Positions 25,322-35,120 of a stretch of 43,114 nucleotides of DNA are shown here, in pieces. The notes below the pieces were generated by a model that saw nothing but the letters and a program-made list of their open reading frames with translations, was not told the origin of the DNA and did no database searches. A program made the translations under genes and the position numbers. How positions within the stretch are numbered: the stretch's first letter is position 1; each line of letters starts with the position of its first letter. The DNA is from Bacteroidales bacterium UBA5382 (GTDB taxonomy: Bacteria > Bacteroidota > Bacteroidia > Bacteroidales > Dysgonomonadaceae): positions 1 to 43,114 of the forward strand of contig DHOU01000025.1 in NCBI GenBank assembly GCA_002409745.1, written 5' to 3'.

Positions 25322-28300
25322 CTAAAATGTCTTATGTGAATAAAGGGGAATTCTACATTGGGCGCCCCTGTTGAAATCGATTAAAAATCCTTTGCCGTAA
25401 TCATGAATATCGTTCCATCCTCTTATGATGGAATCGCTCAGGTACAGACGGTAATTCCGACCACCTGTCGGTTGTACTGATTTTATCTTATAAACCGCAT
25501 TATACTTTCTTAATTCTTTTGTCTCCAAGATATCGTCATTCTGAATGTAGATATATTCACCTGTCATACTCTCGGCGGATGCGACAGGTTCATCGACTTT
25601 TATATCGATATAACTGTTTTCCTCTAATGAAGTGGAAGAGCCTGTAACAACACCTTCTACAGATTTCCGCGCTTTTAGCGGTCCTATTACCGTTCCATCG
25701 TGGATGATACATTGCACCCGTCCATCTGAAAATAGCGAATAAACGCCCCATGCTCCTGAAAATTGAAATTTGTTATCGATCTTATAAGTCGTGTGCGTAT
25801 CCATTGCGCTTATGATATAGTCCGTCCTTCCGTTAAAAAGCTCTACTTTAACCGCTTTTATTTTCTGCTTATCAGCCTTGCCTGTTCCTTCCGTTATTTC
25901 TACTTCTTCCACATGCTTAATCTTGCCGGTCGTTTTATACGCTTCTATTAAGGAGATAAAGGTTGTTAGCCCTGTGCCGGAAACCTGTAGAATCGGCAAA
26001 TATTGAGGGTTTTGGCTTACATTGGTAGGAGGAACTGCCTCGCCCAATGTGACGAATTTATAATTACCGAGCATGGTTATTTGCAAGTGTACATCGGTCT
26101 TTTCCCTGGCTCCCTTGCCATATCTGTTCCAAGTGTCTAAGATGTTCCAATCTATGCTGAATTGTTCTCCCGTAGCTTCTGCCTGCCTTACATTTCTAAG
26201 GGTATTGGCGTGGTAGGTGATGGACGAGGTGGCAGAAAAGCTCAGACCTTGGTAACGAGTGTGAGGTTCTGACACTTCGGCAGTATGAAAATTATACGTA
26301 TAGTCATGATCGCTTTTCACCCGAAAAAAATCGATAATATACGATGACTCTTCATCTATTTTAATTAATCCGGAAGTCCGGTTATAAATTTCCGCATAGC
26401 TTATTCCGCTGTTGCTCACGTTGGGGACTTCTACCTGAACCATCTTAACCTGCTCTGTATTGAGAAAGTGAGTGGGAGTTCCGAATCCAATGACATGACC
26501 GTTATATCCGAGTTTATCGAAACTGACGGTATTATGAGCAGGGGTAGATTTATTCCATTGCTGTTCCGGATTGTTATTTCCCCCCAACGTGTTGGGATAA
26601 CCGAAGTCTGGCATCAGATCGAGATCATAGGCTATATAGCCTAAATTCAAAGGATCTGCATGATTGTGACTTGCCGATCGGGCTCCATAGAACATCCATA
26701 AGGTGCGTTGAAGCTCGTTGAGATGATCGCGATCCCTAAGAATAGAAAGACCATAGGCCGGGAAATTGGAGGTTTTGAGAGTGAGTTCTCCGTTGACCTT
26801 TATGATGGAGTCTATCTCTTGCGCGATGGCGGAAGGATTCGGCGAGAAAATATCCAAGTGAATGTTTTTAGTGGATTTTCCGTTCAGTAAATAAATTGCT
26901 TGTGCCAGTTCTGGTGTTTTATAGTGAGCGTATCCCGTAATCAAGTGATTTATTTTAATGAGCGAGTGCCCCGGATTGCCGGCTTTTTCACTATCCCCGA
27001 TATGAGGAAAATAGTTATCGGTAAGCAATAATGGATAGTTCGCTTCAAATAATTTTTTAAATCGCTGGTTCTTGAATAAATCCGGTTCGATTCCCTTATC
27101 GAGGTTGATTTGCCCGTCCAACGTATATCCGTTCATTATATTGGCAATGGTAAGCCAGTTGCCCAACCATAATGAATTGTATAACAGTCCCACTTCATCG
27201 CCCTGTCCGTGACGGTCGATTCGGTTTACAATGATATTCATGATGTTTCCGCCATCTCTTTTTTCATCGCCTTTCCAATCTGAATAGCCGCTTTTGTAAA
27301 CTGTATTTAACCATTCGGAAGTCTCCGGATTGGCGTTAAACACCACAGCGGCCAATGCCAATGTCGATTGATGCATTCCCGGGTTGCCTTGCAAATCTGC
27401 TTGGGTATAAGCTTTGGGAATTTCCCTGAGAAAGCCGTCTTCAAAATTCGATTTTATACGTGCAGGGGTTGCTTTTGCCGTATTCCCGCTTAATAAGGTC
27501 AGGGTGGAAGTTGCTTTTGACGATATCATATCGATGGCCGGGAAAACGGCATCGTAAGCATAGAGTATTTTTTTGATAAGGTCGTTGTCCCAGATACTGC
27601 CGACAATTCGTCCCCGGTTTAAGGGTGAATGATGCCCGTCGCTATTGGTGAATCCATAGTATCCACTCCGGGGAAATTCCTTTAAATGATATTCCGGAAA
27701 ATAGTCTGCTATGCGATCTAAAAGAATGATAGCCGCTTCGGCATAATCGACAGCTTTTGCCCTTTCTGAAGGATCAGACGACATTTTTGTAAACAGATAA
27801 GCCAATGAGAAGTCCTCAAGCATGGGGGTAATCATTTTATACCAGACCGTCCAATGATTGTAATAAGCGATATACGTGTAAGGATTCCCATATTGTTGTT
27901 TGTCTTTGAGATTGAATCGGTATCCCATCCCGTCATCGACTCCCCATGTCGAATCGGAAAGGATTTGAGTAATTGTTTCTTCCGATACCCCGGCGTTCCT
28001 TAACTTCTTCTTTTCCTCGTCGGATAATCCTTCCGTGTAACGATTGATCAGATTTCCTTTTTCACCTTTTTGTTTTAAAACCCAGTCTGCGTGTTCGGCC
28101 AATTCCGGAATAAAATTTCCCGATTGATCCAATCCCCCGGCATAATATTCCCTGAAATTATTAGAGGGAAAGGATAATCCGCAATTGGGGCACGTCAGCT
28201 TCCAATCTAATTCATCCACATCCGAAACATAAGGATAATTACCGTACCGGTCGATATTTTTCCCGCAAGCCAGACATCCATGTAAGGAGTTGACGGCCAT

Positions 28301-28870
28301 GCTTCTTGGTATCGATTGTGAAGGAACTAAGTAATAAAGCATCTTGGGCGAATAGTTCTTCAACCAGTGGTTGGCACGTGATACGACACGATCTTTTTGT
28401 CCTTTCGCCCAATCGTATTTCAGGATGTTTTCGGCTGCTTGTTTTATCTTCTCTTGTGTATAAAAAGAAGATTCCTTTTTCGAAGGATTTGTTTCCTTCA
28501 CAGTTACTTCAACCTCCTTCGATAGATTCCCGTAATGGACTTTGAATGCCGCTCGTCCCGGTTTATTACAATGGATATACGACTGTCCGTCATCCCGGAT
28601 GAGAGAAATGTTATCGCTTAATACCTCAATTTTAACTTTTGGAGTTATATTCTCTCCTTTCTCGGTGTTGCCATATACGGACAGAAGACATTTATCGCCT
28701 GCATATAGGTTAGAAGAACTTAATCGAATGGATAGATCAACTGTTTTCGGCCGTGCATGGCCGGCTGTTATACCAAAACAAGATTTAAGGCCAATGCCGA
28801 CAGATAAAATACATGTGGAGATAAAGATGAGTTTAAAAAGAAATTTCATTTTCGCCTTTGGATGGTTCAT
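25322..28870 (-). CDS. heparinase II/III-family polysaccharide lyase, lipoprotein
   Basis: This large protein (1182 aa) begins with a lipoprotein signal (hydrophobic segment then GLKSC, Cys31). An Ig-like domain (about residues 45-125) follows, then an (alpha/alpha) toroid and a C-terminal beta-sandwich of the heparinase II/III type. The probable catalytic or binding residues lie in SASHNHADPLNLGY (His735/His737) and PAHNTVSFD (His779). Four cysteines, CLAC (199-202) and CPNC (227-230), form a ribbon-like insert. The family cleaves uronate-containing polysaccharides by beta-elimination; the exact substrate is unknown. ATG 28870 overlaps the GH35 stop as ATGA; ATG 28849 is an alternative just before the signal core. 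Confidence 0.87.
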   Translation of the reverse strand: MNHPKAKMKFLFKLIFISTCILSVGIGLKSCFGITAGHARPKTVDLSIRLSSSNLYAGDKCLLSVYGNTEKGENITPKVKIEVLSDNISLIRDDGQSYIHCNKPGRAAFKVHYGNLSKEVEVTVKETNPSKKESSFYTQEKIKQAAENILKYDWAKGQKDRVVSRANHWLKNYSPKMLYYLVPSQSIPRSMAVNSLHGCLACGKNIDRYGNYPYVSDVDELDWKLTCPNCGLSFPSNNFREYYAGGLDQSGNFIPELAEHADWVLKQKGEKGNLINRYTEGLSDEEKKKLRNAGVSEETITQILSDSTWGVDDGMGYRFNLKDKQQYGNPYTYIAYYNHWTVWYKMITPMLEDFSLAYLFTKMSSDPSERAKAVDYAEAAIILLDRIADYFPEYHLKEFPRSGYYGFTNSDGHHSPLNRGRIVGSIWDNDLIKKILYAYDAVFPAIDMISSKATSTLTLLSGNTAKATPARIKSNFEDGFLREIPKAYTQADLQGNPGMHQSTLALAAVVFNANPETSEWLNTVYKSGYSDWKGDEKRDGGNIMNIIVNRIDRHGQGDEVGLLYNSLWLGNWLTIANIMNGYTLDGQINLDKGIEPDLFKNQRFKKLFEANYPLLLTDNYFPHIGDSEKAGNPGHSLIKINHLITGYAHYKTPELAQAIYLLNGKSTKNIHLDIFSPNPSAIAQEIDSIIKVNGELTLKTSNFPAYGLSILRDRDHLNELQRTLWMFYGARSASHNHADPLNLGYIAYDLDLMPDFGYPNTLGGNNNPEQQWNKSTPAHNTVSFDKLGYNGHVIGFGTPTHFLNTEQVKMVQVEVPNVSNSGISYAEIYNRTSGLIKIDEESSYIIDFFRVKSDHDYTYNFHTAEVSEPHTRYQGLSFSATSSITYHANTLRNVRQAEATGEQFSIDWNILDTWNRYGKGAREKTDVHLQITMLGNYKFVTLGEAVPPTNVSQNPQYLPILQVSGTGLTTFISLIEAYKTTGKIKHVEEVEITEGTGKADKQKIKAVKVELFNGRTDYIISAMDTHTTYKIDNKFQFSGAWGVYSLFSDGRVQCIIHDGTVIGPLKARKSVEGVVTGSSTSLEENSYIDIKVDEPVASAESMTGEYIYIQNDDILETKELRKYNAVYKIKSVQPTGGRNYRLYLSDSIIRGWNDIHDYGKGFLIDFNRGAQCRIPLYSHKTF

Positions 28871-31218
28871 TTCGAATCTATTTGGAAAGGAGACTTTTTA
28901 GCATATATCCTATAATCTTTGATCAGACCTTTTTTATCTGTATCAACGCGTGGCAGGTAGGCAAATCCAGTAATAGTTATATCCTTACCGAAATCAATCA
29001 CAATATGATGAGGATATTTGTCCACTCCTGTCGAATATCTCGTATGCCAAAATGTAGATTCCTGAAGATCGTAGATTTTGTCGGCAGAGTTATTTGCCCG
29101 TACGACTTCTTCACTACTCGCATAGATAATTTTCCAGTCTTGCCGTGAAATATAGTTTCCGTGTTTGTCGAGTACTTCCAATTCTGCGATGGAAGCAAAA
29201 TCATCTTTTCCGTACGAATTCAACATTTCTACGCATAAATACCGTGCTTCTATTTCTTTATTGAAAGATATCTTTTGCCAATTATGCTCCTCTTTGAATG
29301 TGCCTGTATTGATCGGTTTTTCTTTCATTAAATTAAGTACTTGTCCTTCTTCCTTATGTAATGGAGATTCTTTCACTCGTAACATATCCAGAATAGGATT
29401 TCGTCGTCCGTTCATTATGTTCTTTTCCGGCCCGCTGATATCCAATACAATGATTTCGTTTTCACCTTCTTTCAGCCAGCATCCCGGCATATACAATGTC
29501 TGTTGAGGGCCGATTTCCCAAAACCGTCCCATTGCATGACCGTTCACCCAAACCATTCCTTTTCCCCATGGACGCATATCTAAAAAGGTATCGCCCACGT
29601 TGTCCAATATAAATTTTCCTTTATAGTATCCTTGTGTTCCTGCGGCATTGCGTGACTTTTTAAAAGCCCGGTCTTTAGCAAAAGAATAATCGACGGGAAA
29701 ACAGAAGATATCCCAATTCTTCAATTCTGTGGTTACTTTGCCGTTTATTAATTCAACTTTTTGCGTGATGCCTTTTCGGTCATGGATGTTTTTATTAAAG
29801 TTGACCCGTCCCATTGCTTCCACAAATATATCTAAGATATCGCCGTCTTTTACGGGAGGAAGCAATAGTGAGTTTTCTCCTTTACGCCGATCGAGTGTCC
29901 CGATTTGCATCCCGTTGATATAGATTTGCGCCCAATCGTGCATTTCTGTGATCAACAGCAGTTGCTTGACCGGAGATCGTTTCATTTCAGTTCTATATAA
30001 CACGGAGCCCCAACCCTGGTCGAGGTCCTCCAGTCCGATAATATCGGCATGCCTCATAGCAGGTGGAAGATTTTCGAATAAAAGTGAGACCTGGTCAAGC
30101 GAAAATTCAGGAATCGAAATAGTCCGGATGGAGTCGGGAATGGGAGGAAGGATTGCTCCTTTATCCGGATAATCGGCCAGAAGTTTTCGTAAGGCAAAAT
30201 ATTTCGGAGTCACTTTTCCCGATTCATTGATCGGGGCATCATAGTCGTAAGAACTGCACATGGCAGAATAAACCGGAGAGTTGGCACCTCCCCAATGCCC
30301 GAAAGTAGTTCCTCCATGTGCCATATACAAGCTGAAGGATATATTTCGTTTCATCATATCTTTCAGGCTTCCGAGAAGCGATTCGGTTGTACGGGTTTCA
30401 TGTTTTCTCCCCCAATGATCAAACCACCCCGACCAATATTCACTACACATCAACGGCGAAGTCGGACGGAGTTCTTGCAATCTTTTAAATTGTTGATCGA
30501 CATCTGCACCAGATCCGAAGTTGATCGTCCATAAAAGCTCATCCAATGCATTATTTTCAAAATTAGACGTCCAGTCGCATTGGAAAAGGGGAACGCTATC
30601 GAATCCCGATTTTATTACAATATCTTTGATGGTTCTGATGTATTCTTTGTCGGTTCCATAAGCGCCGAATTCATTTTCAACTTGAACCATGATTATATTC
30701 CCACCATTGGAAATCTGTAAGTCCCTTAATTCTTTTCCGACCCGATTCATATATATTCTCGTTTTATCGATGAAATACGGATCTAATGAACGCAAGGCAA
30801 TATCCTTCTTCTTTAATAACCACCAGGGTAATCCGCCCATTTCCCATTCGGCGCAAACGTACGGCCCCGGACGTATGATGACCCACATTCCATTGTCCTG
30901 CGCCAGTTTACAAAATGCAGCAATATCATTTTGTCCGGAAAAGTCGAAAGAACCTTCTTTTTGCTCATGGATATTCCAAAAAATATAGAGACATATCGTA
31001 TTCATGCCTAAAGATTTGCACATTTTTATCCTGTGATCCCAGTATTCCTTCGGGATGCGCGGATAATGCAATTCAGCTGCTTTCACGACAAAAGGTTCTC
31101 CATTCAATAGAAAAGTTTTGTTACCTACCTCAAACTTTCCCCGTTGGTTTTGTCCGTAAACGGTTAAGTTAAATCCGATAATAGCAAATAAAATACACGG
31201 GATGATTAAGCGCTTCAT
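28867..31218 (-). CDS. GH35 beta-galactosidase with C-terminal discoidin-like domain
   Basis: It should remove terminal beta-galactose. The 783-aa protein has a signal peptide (MKRLIIPCILFAIIGFNLTVYG). The GH35 barrel carries AAELHYPRIPKEYW, IIRPGPYVCAEWEMGGLPWWLL, the acid/base in VQVENEFGAYG (Glu183) and the nucleophile in CSEYWSGWFDHWG (Glu260). Middle domains include the galactose-binding-like stretch GKGMVWVNGHAMGRFWEIGPQQTLY. The last about 130 residues (ARYLCVEMLNSYGKDDFASIAELEVLD ... HIVIDFGKDITITGFAYLPR) look like a discoidin/F5-8C-type carbohydrate-binding fold. It starts 1 base after the phosphatase-fold gene and overlaps the lyase gene by 4 bases. Confidence 0.93.
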   Translation of the reverse strand: MKRLIIPCILFAIIGFNLTVYGQNQRGKFEVGNKTFLLNGEPFVVKAAELHYPRIPKEYWDHRIKMCKSLGMNTICLYIFWNIHEQKEGSFDFSGQNDIAAFCKLAQDNGMWVIIRPGPYVCAEWEMGGLPWWLLKKKDIALRSLDPYFIDKTRIYMNRVGKELRDLQISNGGNIIMVQVENEFGAYGTDKEYIRTIKDIVIKSGFDSVPLFQCDWTSNFENNALDELLWTINFGSGADVDQQFKRLQELRPTSPLMCSEYWSGWFDHWGRKHETRTTESLLGSLKDMMKRNISFSLYMAHGGTTFGHWGGANSPVYSAMCSSYDYDAPINESGKVTPKYFALRKLLADYPDKGAILPPIPDSIRTISIPEFSLDQVSLLFENLPPAMRHADIIGLEDLDQGWGSVLYRTEMKRSPVKQLLLITEMHDWAQIYINGMQIGTLDRRKGENSLLLPPVKDGDILDIFVEAMGRVNFNKNIHDRKGITQKVELINGKVTTELKNWDIFCFPVDYSFAKDRAFKKSRNAAGTQGYYKGKFILDNVGDTFLDMRPWGKGMVWVNGHAMGRFWEIGPQQTLYMPGCWLKEGENEIIVLDISGPEKNIMNGRRNPILDMLRVKESPLHKEEGQVLNLMKEKPINTGTFKEEHNWQKISFNKEIEARYLCVEMLNSYGKDDFASIAELEVLDKHGNYISRQDWKIIYASSEEVVRANNSADKIYDLQESTFWHTRYSTGVDKYPHHIVIDFGKDITITGFAYLPRVDTDKKGLIKDYRIYAKKSPFQIDSK

Positions 31219-31219
31219 T

Positions 31220-32386
31220 TTAATTGTCGTTTAGGAGTTTTTTCATTTTCTCTAATACGGTATTATTCGTCTGAATCAGTTGTTCGGTTGTACCGGCTTT
31301 ATACCACTCAAGGATTCGATCCTGATGATAGAAGGAAGCGCCCGATGCACTGTTATCAAGTAAAGCGATCGCATTGAGCAAACGAAGGTTTGATAAGGAT
31401 TTCATCATCATCTCGGCTTTCAGATAGCCATATTCTTTAATTTGGTTATTAAGAATTTTGATATGTTCCGGATAAGCGGCCTGTTTGTTTCCGTTGATGA
31501 GCATCGCATCGATAAAATGTCCGCCTCCGCCATTAATCTGAGGAATATCCCTCCCTAGAATACCCATTATGGTAGGAGCAATATCGGTGTGTTCGAAGTA
31601 AGGCAAGACTCTGTTTTTTGCAATACCCGCGCCTATAAACAGGAGAGGAGTTCTCCAGGCGTTTTCATCGAATAATGCATGCCATCCGATATTGCTTTGT
31701 CCGTGATCGGAGGTTATGATCAGTACCGTTTCATCCCATTTGCCGGATTCTTTTAAGTAATGAATAAATCTTCCCAATTGTATATCCGCATTCTCTATGG
31801 CCGCTACGTACGGAGAGCCTTTGGCGAATATATTATTATAATAAGGACTGTCTTTGTCCATCTGTGAAATATCGAACCCTCGTTGCCCCGGTCTTTGAAG
31901 ATGGATGCGCATAAATACCGGATGTTGGGTTTTCATTATTTGGATAGATTGATCAACCACTTCGGCATCGGTCAACAGATCGTCCATGATAAGCGTTGTA
32001 AAGCCACGTCCCACGGACTTGTATGCAACCGTATTTACCACAAAGGCGGTTTGCTCTTTCGGTGAAAAGTATTCCTGTATCATTTTGTTTTCATCACTTA
32101 GGAATAGGGTGCCCTGGTGTAATACCGGATTGGGAAATGAACAGCTGTTATATTTACTGTAATCGCCAATTGTCGGATGATGAGGTAATATAACATACGA
32201 TTGTTGTATATAGGTTCCTTCTTTAATTAAGCTGTTGAAAACAGGCATGTGTGTCTTTTGAGGAGCTTCCCAATGCAAGCCGTCTATTGTAAAAAGAATA
32301 ACTCTTTTTACCGGTTTATTAGCTAATGAGAGGGAAACGCTGCTCATTAACAACATAAAAAGTAAAAAACAATTCTTTATTCTCAT
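31220..32386 (-). CDS. alkaline-phosphatase-fold hydrolase (phosphodiesterase/sulfatase-like), secreted
   Basis: The 388-aa protein has a signal peptide (MRIKNCFLLFMLLMSSVSLSLA) and the metal-binding pattern of the alkaline phosphatase superfamily: FTIDGLHWE near the N-terminus, TSDHGQSNIGWH in the middle, and YFEHTDIAPTIMGILG followed by HFID. The likely nucleophile is Thr in LPHHPTIGDY, as in nucleotide pyrophosphatase/phosphodiesterase enzymes. The C/S-x-P-x-R sulfatase signature is not present, so sulfatase action by the usual formylglycine mechanism is unlikely. In this PUL it may remove a phosphate or phosphodiester substituent from the glycan; that is inference. Confidence 0.8.
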   Translation of the reverse strand: MRIKNCFLLFMLLMSSVSLSLANKPVKRVILFTIDGLHWEAPQKTHMPVFNSLIKEGTYIQQSYVILPHHPTIGDYSKYNSCSFPNPVLHQGTLFLSDENKMIQEYFSPKEQTAFVVNTVAYKSVGRGFTTLIMDDLLTDAEVVDQSIQIMKTQHPVFMRIHLQRPGQRGFDISQMDKDSPYYNNIFAKGSPYVAAIENADIQLGRFIHYLKESGKWDETVLIITSDHGQSNIGWHALFDENAWRTPLLFIGAGIAKNRVLPYFEHTDIAPTIMGILGRDIPQINGGGGHFIDAMLINGNKQAAYPEHIKILNNQIKEYGYLKAEMMMKSLSNLRLLNAIALLDNSASGASFYHQDRILEWYKAGTTEQLIQTNNTVLEKMKKLLNDN

Positions 32387-32393
32387 AATTCTT

Positions 32394-34976
32394 TTATTTT
32401 AAATATATTAATTGCGCATTATCGCTTAAATCTTTCATCCATTCTTTTACACCGTAAGATATGGGAAAAGTGTGCCCTCTTTGCCAGTCACCTCTGATGG
32501 AATAATTTAGTATATCACCTTCCCGATATTTCAGTACGACTCTGTGTTCTTGAATAGTATTTTGATAATATAAAAAACGGTTCGCCGGGTAAACGACTCC
32601 CGTTCCTATCCATCCGATTTCCGGTTCCTGAAATCCCCAAAGTCCCATAATTCCCTTTTTCTCATTGATGAAAAAATCCTCGAGGGGTAACTTGTTGAGG
32701 ACAATCGCTATTTTCAGGTCCGCAGAGAACTGCTTTTTATTTTCGACGGTAACTTCAATCGGCGAATCGTATCTTCCCGCAATAGAAGAAGCTTTGATAT
32801 ATACGGTGTAGGGAGCCGATTCCGGGCCGACCCCTGTTACTTTAAATTCAATAGTGATCGTGTCGTTAGTCTCTTTATATAAAGAGGCAGAGAAAAACGG
32901 ATCGCCTTCTTGATTTTCATTTCTCACGGGATATTCTTTGCCGTCTACATAAAGAACCAGTCCTCCTACACCTCCCGTTTTTCCTACATGAATTACATCC
33001 ATCCCCCAGTCACCATTATCGATATGATAGCTTACACCGTCTGTCATGATAGGGTATATCAACTTTTTTAGCCGCTTGCCAAAGAAGTCAAAGTGACCGT
33101 CATAACATCTATATGCTGCTTGTTTGGATTCCCATCCCCAATTCGGAGGTAGCCATGTGTTATTCCATGCCACGTTTTTGCTCTTCTCCTCCTTACGCAA
33201 ATCCGATAACCACAATTTATAATTGGGGAGCGGAGCATAAATGGAAAAATGGTTTATCAGGCTTTGGGTCATTTGAGCTGTCTGCCCTTTTGCTCGTACT
33301 TTATCAAAGCTATTCCAGAAGCTTTGGTTTTTATCTGATTTTTTTAACGCGGCTATTTTACTATCGGCTGACAGGGATAAATAATACAGGATGGTTTCAT
33401 CACTATCGATTAATCGTTTTGATATATCGCTTCCGTACTTTTTTGTCTTCATTCCCGAATGAATCATATTCCAAATAGCATCCGTTTGATTCTGTTTGTT
33501 TTTTGTGCTTAAGGCCGATTCCAGCACTTTATTCAAGTAATAGAGGTTTTCCGGTTCCGATGCCAATATTCTGCTTTGATGTGACGAAATACCTGCATGT
33601 GTCCATTTTACATCAGCAATGCCCTCGATTGACAGATTCCACGAATCGTCAAATACGCCATCTCCGTTTGTATCGATGGATATTTTATCTACGATTCCAT
33701 CCTTATCCGTATCGAACCATAAGTAATACATATCCATTTTTCCATCATAGTCATAATCCACAGAAAGCGATGTCTTGTCGCTGTTTTTTAGATGAATACG
33801 TCTGTCGGAAGGAAGAAAATAGTATTCATTCGGACTTTTAGGATTCAGTATAATTTCGTACCTCTTATTGAAAGGGCCACAATCAGGCCAACCTATTCCC
33901 GGCATTTCAAACCCTTTGTCCGTAGGCGAGGATGCAATGACTCCTTCCCAACGTTCAATGGTATAATCAGGTGTATTCCAAGCAATATTTAAATCATTTT
34001 CGTCCCACGTCATCAAAACCCGCGACCATACAACATCGGATAAGAGTTCTCTTGCTTTTCCTCTTCTTAATATGGGGCTTGCTTCGAATCCTCTAATCCG
34101 TATCTTTTCGCTCGAAATGTCATCATAAAAAAGTGTAGACCAATTTTGAGCAATGTGCTCATTTTTATTATTCTCAATGCTCCATCCCGGGGCATAGGCT
34201 GATATGGATACGTCATAATCGCGAGAGTTTGATAGGGTCGCGTCATTATCCGCGTCGAAACTCCATCGTACTGAGTTTATGCGATTCGCGTTTCCTATCA
34301 CTCTGATTACTTCCTCCGTAACTCCATCTTTATCCGTATCATAAAAGAGGAATGGGTTCTCAAAAAAAGAAGTCCATCGGTTACTTCCCGGTTTTATATA
34401 GAAGGAAACGAAAGTTTCATCGCCTCCAAAATGAGAAAAACTTTCGCAGGGCTGTTGATAGTAGGTATAATCGATATCATACCAAAGAAGATTGTCATCT
34501 CCGTCGTCTCTGCTCCACCATACACGCAGTCCATATTTTTTGTCGAAATAAAACAGCCCCATTCTATCTACATCCTGATCCTGATCTAAGTCTTCATAAT
34601 CGATAACGGCATCAACCGTTCCGTCCGCATTCCAATCGGCGATATATAGATCGCTATCCGTATCCGGTTCTCCATTTAAATCCAAATCACCATCTTCATC
34701 AATCACGCGGACTAAGATGGGACGTTTACTTTCACTATGTCGGGGATCGATATCGATAAACCATACTTCTTCCGGCTTGCCGTCATTATTAAAATCAATA
34801 TAATGTCGTTTTCCAGGCTTATCAGCAAGTACTTTCCGTATCGTTTCGGTATTGAATTTTGTTAAATCTCCGAAAACCCATTCAAACGCAGCTTGTTTGT
34901 CCGACTGACAATAAAGATTACTCACACAAAAAATATATGAAAATAATAGTATTAGTCCCTTAAAACGTGAAAGCAT
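32394..34976 (-). CDS. Asp-repeat protein with C-terminal DUF4861-like domain, secreted
   Basis: The 860-aa protein starts with a signal peptide (MLSRFKGLILLFSYIFCVSNLYC). It then has many Asp-rich loops of the DxDxDG type seen in calcium-binding repeats: DFNNDGKPEEV, DEDGDLDLNGEPDTDSD, DWNADGTVD, DTDKDGVTEEV, DYDYDGKMDMYYLWFDTDKDG and DTNGDGVFDD. The last about 220 residues (SYHIDNGDWGMDVIHVGKTGGVGGLVLYVDGKEYP ... GLWGFQEPEIGWIGTGVV ... HRVVLKYREGD) resemble DUF4861, a domain frequent in Bacteroidota glycan loci. The catalytic role is unknown to me. It is the first enzyme-like gene after susD, separated by a large hairpin. Confidence 0.72.
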   Translation of the reverse strand: MLSRFKGLILLFSYIFCVSNLYCQSDKQAAFEWVFGDLTKFNTETIRKVLADKPGKRHYIDFNNDGKPEEVWFIDIDPRHSESKRPILVRVIDEDGDLDLNGEPDTDSDLYIADWNADGTVDAVIDYEDLDQDQDVDRMGLFYFDKKYGLRVWWSRDDGDDNLLWYDIDYTYYQQPCESFSHFGGDETFVSFYIKPGSNRWTSFFENPFLFYDTDKDGVTEEVIRVIGNANRINSVRWSFDADNDATLSNSRDYDVSISAYAPGWSIENNKNEHIAQNWSTLFYDDISSEKIRIRGFEASPILRRGKARELLSDVVWSRVLMTWDENDLNIAWNTPDYTIERWEGVIASSPTDKGFEMPGIGWPDCGPFNKRYEIILNPKSPNEYYFLPSDRRIHLKNSDKTSLSVDYDYDGKMDMYYLWFDTDKDGIVDKISIDTNGDGVFDDSWNLSIEGIADVKWTHAGISSHQSRILASEPENLYYLNKVLESALSTKNKQNQTDAIWNMIHSGMKTKKYGSDISKRLIDSDETILYYLSLSADSKIAALKKSDKNQSFWNSFDKVRAKGQTAQMTQSLINHFSIYAPLPNYKLWLSDLRKEEKSKNVAWNNTWLPPNWGWESKQAAYRCYDGHFDFFGKRLKKLIYPIMTDGVSYHIDNGDWGMDVIHVGKTGGVGGLVLYVDGKEYPVRNENQEGDPFFSASLYKETNDTITIEFKVTGVGPESAPYTVYIKASSIAGRYDSPIEVTVENKKQFSADLKIAIVLNKLPLEDFFINEKKGIMGLWGFQEPEIGWIGTGVVYPANRFLYYQNTIQEHRVVLKYREGDILNYSIRGDWQRGHTFPISYGVKEWMKDLSDNAQLIYLK

Positions 34977-35000
34977 ATAAGTATTTTTTTAGAATCTCAA

Positions 35001-35082
35001 TTCATGAAGGGTGGCTAAAATCTTTTAAGATATTGAAATGATTAAATCATTTTCTTTTTAAGATTTTAGCTTCCCTCATGAA
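35001..35082. other. long hairpin between susD and downstream PUL enzymes
   Basis: TTCATGAAGGGTGGCTAAAATCTT (35001-35024, shown in parts: TTCATGA...GGCTAAAATCTT) is the near-exact reverse complement of AAGATTTTAGCTTCCCTCATGAA (35060-35082). An inner AAATGATT/AATCATTT stem extends the fold. In the - strand transcript this makes a stem of over 20 bp right after susD. It could protect or terminate the susCD message so that it outnumbers the enzyme message. That role is inferred from position. Confidence 0.8.
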
Positions 35083-35120
35083 TAATAATTAGAAATAATA
35101 TTCTTTATTAATTGTTGTTA

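Noticed and set aside
28867..28960. Possible truncation of the GH35 discoidin-like domain at the overlap with the lyase gene
   Set aside because: The end DYRIYAKKSPFQ looks abrupt, but as I remember it, similar endings occur in many Bacteroidota GH35 enzymes, so I do not claim truncation.
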